Assembly: GCA_963799065.1 (NCBI GenBank)
Contig: CAWCVJ010000003.1
Coordinates: 496,001-560,000, forward strand
Reading direction: 5' to 3'
From: JAJPHW01 sp963799065
Lineage (GTDB): Bacteria; Acidobacteriota; Terriglobia; Terriglobales; Acidobacteriaceae
Length of the DNA: 64,000 bases
The notes under the pieces are model-generated. The model was not told the origin of the DNA, made no database searches, and was given only the letters and a program-made list of their open reading frames with translations. Made by a program: the position numbers and the translations under genes. Below are positions 59,524 to 64,000 of this stretch, one piece after another (the first letter of the stretch is position 1; each line of letters starts with the position of its first letter).

Positions 59524-60387
59524 TTAGCGCGATGAAGCTGCGATCAATGGTACTGCAAGCAAAGCGGCGATCATTCCGACGACTTTCCAACGAGAGAAGT
59601 GTTCGTGGAGAAACACGCGCGCCAACACAACTGTAATTGCCGGATAGAGCGAGCTGATGACTACGGCGGAGTCAAGGCGTCCACTCTGGCTGGCGCGAAT
59701 GAAGAGGACGCTGCCGGAGATATCCAGGAGTCCGGCGACGACGCCCAATGCGATACCTGAGGAAGTCAGCCCGCGAAAATGAGGCGCAAAGGCAACAATG
59801 ACGGCCGTGAGAATAAACGATGCGGAACGCGAAATGCCCGCCAGCCAAAAGGGAGAGCCGCCGGCCAGACCAGCTTGCTTGATGAAGAGGAAATATCCCG
59901 CGAAGCCCACGCCGGAGAGTATGACGGCACTGATGCCCTCAGGTTTAGCGCCGCTTTCGGTGCGCGAGATCAACCAGATGCCGAGTCCGGCGAGGACGAA
60001 ACCCACGAGCGAGGGGATTCCGGGCCAGCCATCGGTGGTCATCGCGAAGGCGACGGGTATGGCTGCGCCGAGGACGGCTGCGACAGGCGCGGTGAGTCCC
60101 ATTCTGCCTTGGGCGAGGGCGCGATAAAAGATGGCGAGCGCGGCGCCGCCGGAGGATCCCGCGGCCAGCGCCCAAACAATGCTTATCCCATGAGGGAAAA
60201 CTGCGTGCGAGGCGAACGCCATAGTGAGCATGAGCAGGGTGCCGCTGAGATGCGTGATGGTGGCGAGCACGAAAGCGTTGGCGCGGCGCGTGGCGTAGCC
60301 TCCGATGAAGTCGCTGATCCCCCAGCAGGTCATGGAGCCCAGGGCAAATCCCGCGGCAAGGTTGGGATTGGAAAGCATCATCATCAT
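59524..60387 (-). CDS. EamA/DMT-type transporter
   Basis: A 287-residue protein of ten membrane segments in two repeats: GFALGSMTCWGISDFIGGY, YRALAQGRMGLTAPVAAVLG, then ASFILTAVIVAFAP, VAGLLDISGSVLFIRASQSG and VLARVFLHEHFSRWKVVGM. The last motif is the EamA 'xExxxxxxxxG' hallmark. Function (metabolite efflux) unassigned. ATG 60387 opens a run of four Met; the frame is open upstream to 60549 without a site. The upstream Opp-like ATPase gene is unrelated. Confidence 0.83.
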   Translation of the reverse strand: MMMMLSNPNLAAGFALGSMTCWGISDFIGGYATRRANAFVLATITHLSGTLLMLTMAFASHAVFPHGISIVWALAAGSSGGAALAIFYRALAQGRMGLTAPVAAVLGAAIPVAFAMTTDGWPGIPSLVGFVLAGLGIWLISRTESGAKPEGISAVILSGVGFAGYFLFIKQAGLAGGSPFWLAGISRSASFILTAVIVAFAPHFRGLTSSGIALGVVAGLLDISGSVLFIRASQSGRLDSAVVISSLYPAITVVLARVFLHEHFSRWKVVGMIAALLAVPLIAASSR

Positions 60388-60687
60388 AGACGAGGAAGTT
60401 CGAAGGGCTGACGCGAAAATCGAGGGTAACACGAGGGGCACAGGTCGGTATCCCGAGCGCAAAGACGCCTGATGGTTAGTCCCCTTGCGGTTCAGGAGCC
60501 TCGACATCATTGGAGACTTACAGGGGCCTCGCCGCCAGGATGATCGCAAGTTCCGCAGGTCAAGAGTTCAGAGCGGAACTGCGGCAATGCAGCGGCGTAG
60601 TCCAAGCTGAGAAAGGCGGTATGGATGGCTGTAAAAATTGTGGAAATGTGGAAGTGTGGAAGTGGAAGAAGGGCAGAGCAGGCTCTG
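60388..60687. other. 300-base gap between transporter and radical SAM genes
   Basis: No gene seen. It includes a purine-rich run of TGTGGAA-type repeats (about 60638-60668) and a short stem GCAGAGC-AG-GCTCTGC (60673-60688) touching the radical SAM stop codon. The promoter of the EamA-like gene should be near 60390-60430; no clear hexamers were found. Confidence 0.5.
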
Positions 60688-61704
60688 CTAGCCGATTTGG
60701 ACTAGATCGGGGCTGGCGTTTACGGGCGGTCCGGGGTGCTGCGGAGCGCGCCAGCGGTCGACCACGGACACCTGATGCACGCAAGAGACTGTGCAATTTG
60801 GTGCACAGGATTTTTCGGTTAAGAACTCGCGGCGGATGTCATCCTTCGAATATTGCGCCAGAGGAATGCCGGGATAGCCGCGCTGCTGCGAGCAGTAATG
60901 CACGAGGCCGTTCTCGCATATATAGAGGTAGCGGGCGCCGGCCCGGCATCGCCAGTGGTTGGGCTTGCCGAGGGCGATGTTGTCCTGAAAGCCGTGGATG
61001 CGGGTGAAGCTGCGCTTGCCCATTTGCTGCATCGCCTGATAGACGCCGCGTTCTTCGTCATTCAGGGGACGCAACTGGCCCGAGCCGTCATGAATGATGC
61101 CAATGGTCGAAGTGAATCCCAGTTCCAGCGCGCGCTTGCCGATGGTCAGGGCATCTTGCGGATTCTTCACACCGCCGCCGACCACGGAGTTGATGTTCAC
61201 ATGAAAGTCGGCGTGCTCGGCCAGCAGTTGCAGTTTCTTGTCGAGAACTTTCAAGCTTTTCTTGGAGACATCGTCAGGGGTGATGTTGTCGATGGAGATT
61301 TGCAGCCATTCGAGTCCAGCACGATTGAGGCGCTGAATGCGGTCTGCGACCAGAAGATAGCCGTTCGTAATCATGCCCGCGATCATGCCTTTGGCACGAA
61401 TGCGGGCGATAATGTCATCGAGCTCGGGATGCAGTAAGGGCTCGCCGCCGCTTATGGTGATGACCGAAGTGCCTAGCGCCGCGAGTTTGTCCACGCGCGC
61501 AAACATTTCATCAAGCGGCACCGGCTTCGAGAAGTCGTCGTACTCGTTGCAATATTCGCAGGCCAGATTGCAGCGCCGCATGGGGATAATGTGGGCCAGC
61601 AGGGGATGATCGGTTGAGATGAGCGAACGGACGACTTCCCGAGCGCCGCGAATATCGCGTTTAAGGCCCAGCAAGCGCCGGCGAAATGTAGTGTGTCCCG
61701 ACAA
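60688..61704 (-). CDS. radical SAM protein with Cys-rich C-terminal domain
   Basis: A 338-residue radical SAM enzyme: cluster motif C45-x3-C49-x2-C52 (RRCNLACEYC), SAM-contact GGEPLLHPE, NGYLL and LQISIDN. The C-terminal part is Cys rich (HWRCRAGARYLYICENGLVHYC, then CAPNCTVSCVHQ), resembling SPASM-like auxiliary cluster domains. Overall wording resembles the HpnH/SPASM-type proteins that modify lipids or peptides. No peptide substrate gene is visible next door. Monocistronic. Confidence 0.82.
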   Translation of the reverse strand: MSGHTTFRRRLLGLKRDIRGAREVVRSLISTDHPLLAHIIPMRRCNLACEYCNEYDDFSKPVPLDEMFARVDKLAALGTSVITISGGEPLLHPELDDIIARIRAKGMIAGMITNGYLLVADRIQRLNRAGLEWLQISIDNITPDDVSKKSLKVLDKKLQLLAEHADFHVNINSVVGGGVKNPQDALTIGKRALELGFTSTIGIIHDGSGQLRPLNDEERGVYQAMQQMGKRSFTRIHGFQDNIALGKPNHWRCRAGARYLYICENGLVHYCSQQRGYPGIPLAQYSKDDIRREFLTEKSCAPNCTVSCVHQVSVVDRWRAPQHPGPPVNASPDLVQIG

Positions 61705-61852
61705 GTTTCTCTACTTCAATTTAACCACACAGAAACCTGACAAGTACCGCAGGCAGCATTATTCGGGCCGATTCGGCCATTGGATGGGATTGTGTGGGGT
61801 GAACACTCCTGTCCGCCGCCTTTGACCTGAAGCTCCTCCCTAAACAGAAACC

Positions 61853-61890
61853 CTGTCATCCCGCGCGGCGTAGTCGAAGGATCCCTACTC
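61853..61890 (-). repeat. dispersed repeat family A, copy 5 (inverted, shortened)
   Basis: On the minus strand the sequence reads GTAGGGATCCTTCGACTACG then CCGCGCGGGATGACAGGG, the same GGATCC...GGATGAC frame as the other copies in a shorter form, between the radical SAM gene and the cupin gene. Confidence 0.5.
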
Positions 61891-61912
61891 TTACGACGCA
61901 ATCGGCGGCACT

Positions 61913-62263
61913 CTAAATCTCCCGCCGCGGGGCCGCCGTCGCAGTATCGCCGGTATTCGGTGTCCCCGCCCTCTCGATAAGCAGAACCTCCACTTCCTCC
62001 TTCGCCACGGGACGATGCTCCACTCCCTTTGGCACGACAAACAGCTCCCCCGGTCCGAGCGAGACCACGCCATCGCGCAACTCAATCGTCAGATGACCTT
62101 TTAGCACCAGAAAAAAGTCATCCGTGTCGTCATGCTTGTGCCAGACGAATTCGCCCTGAAACTTCACTACCATGAGATCGTGGCCATTGAACTGGCCGAT
62201 TGTACGCGGCTGCCAGTGCTCGGAGAATGTCGCCAGCTTGTCCGCCAGATTGATTGCCTTCAT
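61913..62263 (-). CDS. cupin-domain protein
   Basis: A 116-residue single cupin: WHKHDDTDDFFLVLKG (metal-ligand His, His, Glu-replaced-by-Asp pattern) and GPGELFVVPKGVEHRPVA carry the two conserved cupin motifs. The metal-site Glu of the first motif appears as Asp. Function unknown; members include enzymes and sugar-binding regulators. Start at ATG 62263 (MKAINLADKLATFSE); nine upstream codons unlikely. Confidence 0.85.
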   Translation of the reverse strand: MKAINLADKLATFSEHWQPRTIGQFNGHDLMVVKFQGEFVWHKHDDTDDFFLVLKGHLTIELRDGVVSLGPGELFVVPKGVEHRPVAKEEVEVLLIERAGTPNTGDTATAAPRREI

Positions 62264-62343
62264 GCCAAATCCCTCTTGCAACAAAAGTATCAAAACTCAG
62301 GCCCGCTCTCGCTACGGACGAAGTAAAATCGTTTATCGTTCCC

Positions 62344-63282
62344 ATGAAAACACTTGTAGCCCTCTGTATTTGTGCGCTGGCGATTCCGTTGAGCGCGCAA
62401 ACCAAGTACGCCAGCACGAAGTACGGCGTCTCTTTTAAGTATCCGAAGGGATACGGCGTTATTCACGGGGAGCTGAGGAAAGACGACCTGGGACTCGGCT
62501 ATCTCGGTCCCATTCCCATGGAGTTCTCGGCTCCCGGTGGCGTCCGCTTGGTCACCCTCGAAGCTCAGACCGATTCGTATCATGGCACCGACTTGGTGAA
62601 CGCATTCTTTACGGTCAGCGTGAATCGCTTTCTGACTCGCGACGAGTGCCAGCAATTGTCCGATGGCTCCGCCGCGTCGCTCGCGAAGAAAATTCATCGA
62701 GTGCAATATCGCGGAGTCGAACGCGAGCAGGCCGGACTGAGCCACCAATCCGACAGCACCTACTATCACGGCTTCGTGAAGGGCGTCTGCTACGAACTCG
62801 GCTACGTCATCGCGACCGCTGGTTACGGAGCGGTCGACAACCTGAAGCAAGTCGATCGCGGGGAAGTCTCGGGCATCCTTCGGGGAATTCTCCAGTCGGT
62901 CAAGGTTCATCCGCCGAGAGCTCTCACTCACTTTTCCAACTCGCCCACCATCCACACGTTCGACGTAACTCCGCTGCCTGCTCCTGCCAACAGCTACCGG
63001 ATTTCGTGGGACGTCAAGAACGCAGCGCGCGATGAGATTTTTCTATCGGCGAAATGCTCGGCTGGGTTGACGATTGTCGATCTTTCCGGCGGAAAGGAAT
63101 CCGCCTTTCCATGCGGTGCGCCGCGACCGGTGAAGCCGGCCAAGGGTTCCCTCGATCTTCAGTTTAGTGATACAGCCAGCCAGAGCGCGCAAGGGACGAT
63201 TCGAATTTTTGCCGCAGGCCGGGCCGCAGCCTCGAGAACCTCGACCTTCTCGTCCGCCGCGCCGGCTGCATCGTCGCAGTAA
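62344..63282 (+). CDS. secreted protein of unknown function, 312 aa
   Basis: Signal peptide (LVALCICALAIPLSAQ), then a domain with YGVSFKYPKGYGVIHGEL and LVNAFFTVSVNRFLTRDECQ, a central GFVKGVCYELGYVIATAGYG and a Thr/Ser/Ala-rich tail. The YGVSFKYPKGY start resembles small domains of extracytoplasmic proteins in soil bacteria. Divergent from the cupin gene: the two starts are 80 bases apart. No motif for an enzyme. Confidence 0.7.
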   Translation: MKTLVALCICALAIPLSAQTKYASTKYGVSFKYPKGYGVIHGELRKDDLGLGYLGPIPMEFSAPGGVRLVTLEAQTDSYHGTDLVNAFFTVSVNRFLTRDECQQLSDGSAASLAKKIHRVQYRGVEREQAGLSHQSDSTYYHGFVKGVCYELGYVIATAGYGAVDNLKQVDRGEVSGILRGILQSVKVHPPRALTHFSNSPTIHTFDVTPLPAPANSYRISWDVKNAARDEIFLSAKCSAGLTIVDLSGGKESAFPCGAPRPVKPAKGSLDLQFSDTASQSAQGTIRIFAAGRAAASRTSTFSSAAPAASSQ

Positions 63283-63370
63283 CGCCAGACTGTAGATTGA
63301 AAGTCACTCCCCGTGTATCCTTGTGGCGAACCCAGTCCCACTCACGGAGCCATACCACGGGAGGCAAATT

Positions 63371-64000
63371 ATGGACCCGAGCATCCTCGCAGGAATCGTC
63401 ATCGGCGTCACCGCCTGGTTTCTGGTCAGCTATCTGGCAGGCGGCATTTACACCGTCAATCAGAACGAACGCGGCGTGAAGACCACATTCGGACGCGCCG
63501 AGCGCGTCGCCGGAGCAACCACGCTCAACGATCCCATCTCGGCCATGCTGGACGCGGATGAGAAGCAGCGCTACAACTATCCGCAGGTCCGCGTGATTAT
63601 GCCCGGCGGGCCATATTTCAAGTGGCCGTGGCAGAAAATCTATAAAGTTTCGGTGTCGACGCAGACCATAAATATGGCGTACGATCCCGAACTGCCCAGC
63701 GCCAACCATGCAGGAACGATTCTGGACGCGGTCACGAAGGATCAGCTCAACACCGGACTCACCGGGCAGATTCGCTACCGCATCTCAGAGCGAAATCTCT
63801 ATGCGTATGTGTTCGCCATCAAGAATCCCATTGCGCACGTCATGGGATATTTCGTCTCCGTGTTGCGCGAACGCATTGCGACGTTTGAAGCTCCGGTCGA
63901 TCCGAACGCGACGCCGGATGTGATCGCGGGAGGTGGGATATCGATCAACGATCTTAGAAAAAATTTGCGCGACCTCAACGAGCATATGGACACTGAATGC
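63371..64000 (+). CDS. SPFH/prohibitin-like membrane protein, 5' part
   Basis: The frame runs off the right edge; 210 codons are visible. An N-terminal membrane segment (AGIVIGVTAWFLVSYLAGGI) precedes the SPFH domain: VNQNERGVKTTFGRAERVAG, PGGPYFKWPWQKIYKVSVST, VTKDQLNTGLTGQIRYRISE and NPIAHVMGYFVSVLRERIA. SPFH proteins form membrane-bound ring complexes with proteases or NfeD partners. GGGAGG lies 7 bases before the ATG. The C-terminal coiled coil is outside the window. Confidence 0.88.
   Translation, partial: MDPSILAGIVIGVTAWFLVSYLAGGIYTVNQNERGVKTTFGRAERVAGATTLNDPISAMLDADEKQRYNYPQVRVIMPGGPYFKWPWQKIYKVSVSTQTINMAYDPELPSANHAGTILDAVTKDQLNTGLTGQIRYRISERNLYAYVFAIKNPIAHVMGYFVSVLRERIATFEAPVDPNATPDVIAGGGISINDLRKNLRDLNEHMDTEC

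Noticed and set aside
60638..60668. microsatellite of TGTGGAA units as a functional element
   Set aside because: Only about four imperfect units, located beyond the radical SAM stop; no promoter or coding context to suggest a role.

Overview
The window looks like a chromosomal segment of an Acidobacteriota bacterium, probably Terriglobia (Koribacter/Acidobacteriales-like). This is inferred from family content: two secreted proteins made of GloVer-type repeats, serine/threonine kinases of the 'MGVVYKAEDT...HRDxKPANIF' style with TPR tails, a DUF6599-like exported protein, many small secreted proteins of unknown function, and moderately high GC. No rRNA, prophage, insertion sequence or CRISPR array was seen.

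Layout. 0-11 kb is housekeeping: a zinc-ribbon coiled-coil protein, HU, rsmD, a FemAB-like transferase, a site-2 protease with CBS domains, an outer-membrane barrel, serA with a class V aminotransferase (serine synthesis), YqeY, zapA with a coiled-coil partner, and a Rieske oxygenase. 12-16 kb carries cell-wall enzymes (lytic transglycosylase, AMIN amidase), an AIM24 protein and a tRNA. 16.2-17.6 kb is a small accessory patch with an orphan BrnA-like antitoxin and a possible HEPN-CBS protein. A short promoter-terminator unit at 19.0-19.14 kb may encode a small RNA. 19.2-22.4 kb is a sulfonate-type ABC operon headed by a cysteine-free Rrf2 regulator. 22.6-25.1 kb has a degraded Ser/Thr kinase gene facing a PP2C phosphatase. 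25.3-29.0 kb is an ABC-2 exporter, a small membrane protein and a DesK/NarL-type two-component pair.

29-44 kb mixes a sugar-hydrolase-like propeller, a CDP-alcohol transferase, a GloVer protein whose promoter contains a 12-base homopolymer (candidate phase switch), cysS, an esterase, an FmdE-like protein, a DUF721-gatC-gatA operon, a DHH phosphoesterase, fetAB and mscL. 43.2-49.9 kb is the classical replication-origin neighbourhood: dnaN and dnaA on the minus strand, with an origin-like array between them (AT-rich stretch, TAG-type trinucleotides, GC block, paired DnaA boxes), and rpmH-rnpA-yidD-yidC-jag running the other way.

50-64 kb is accessory and repeat rich: a zinc-ribbon membrane protein, a GIY-YIG protein, an MFS transporter flanked by copies of a roughly 150-bp intergenic repeat, a second GloVer protein, a frameshifted small gene, an intact Ser/Thr kinase with TPRs, a secreted DinB protein, a lone Opp/Dpp-type ATPase, an EamA-like transporter, a radical SAM protein, a cupin, a secreted protein of unknown function and the start of an SPFH protein that runs off the window. 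A second dispersed repeat (ending in GGATGAC) recurs in at least five intergenic regions. All functional calls come from reading the sequence and recalling families; no database search was run.
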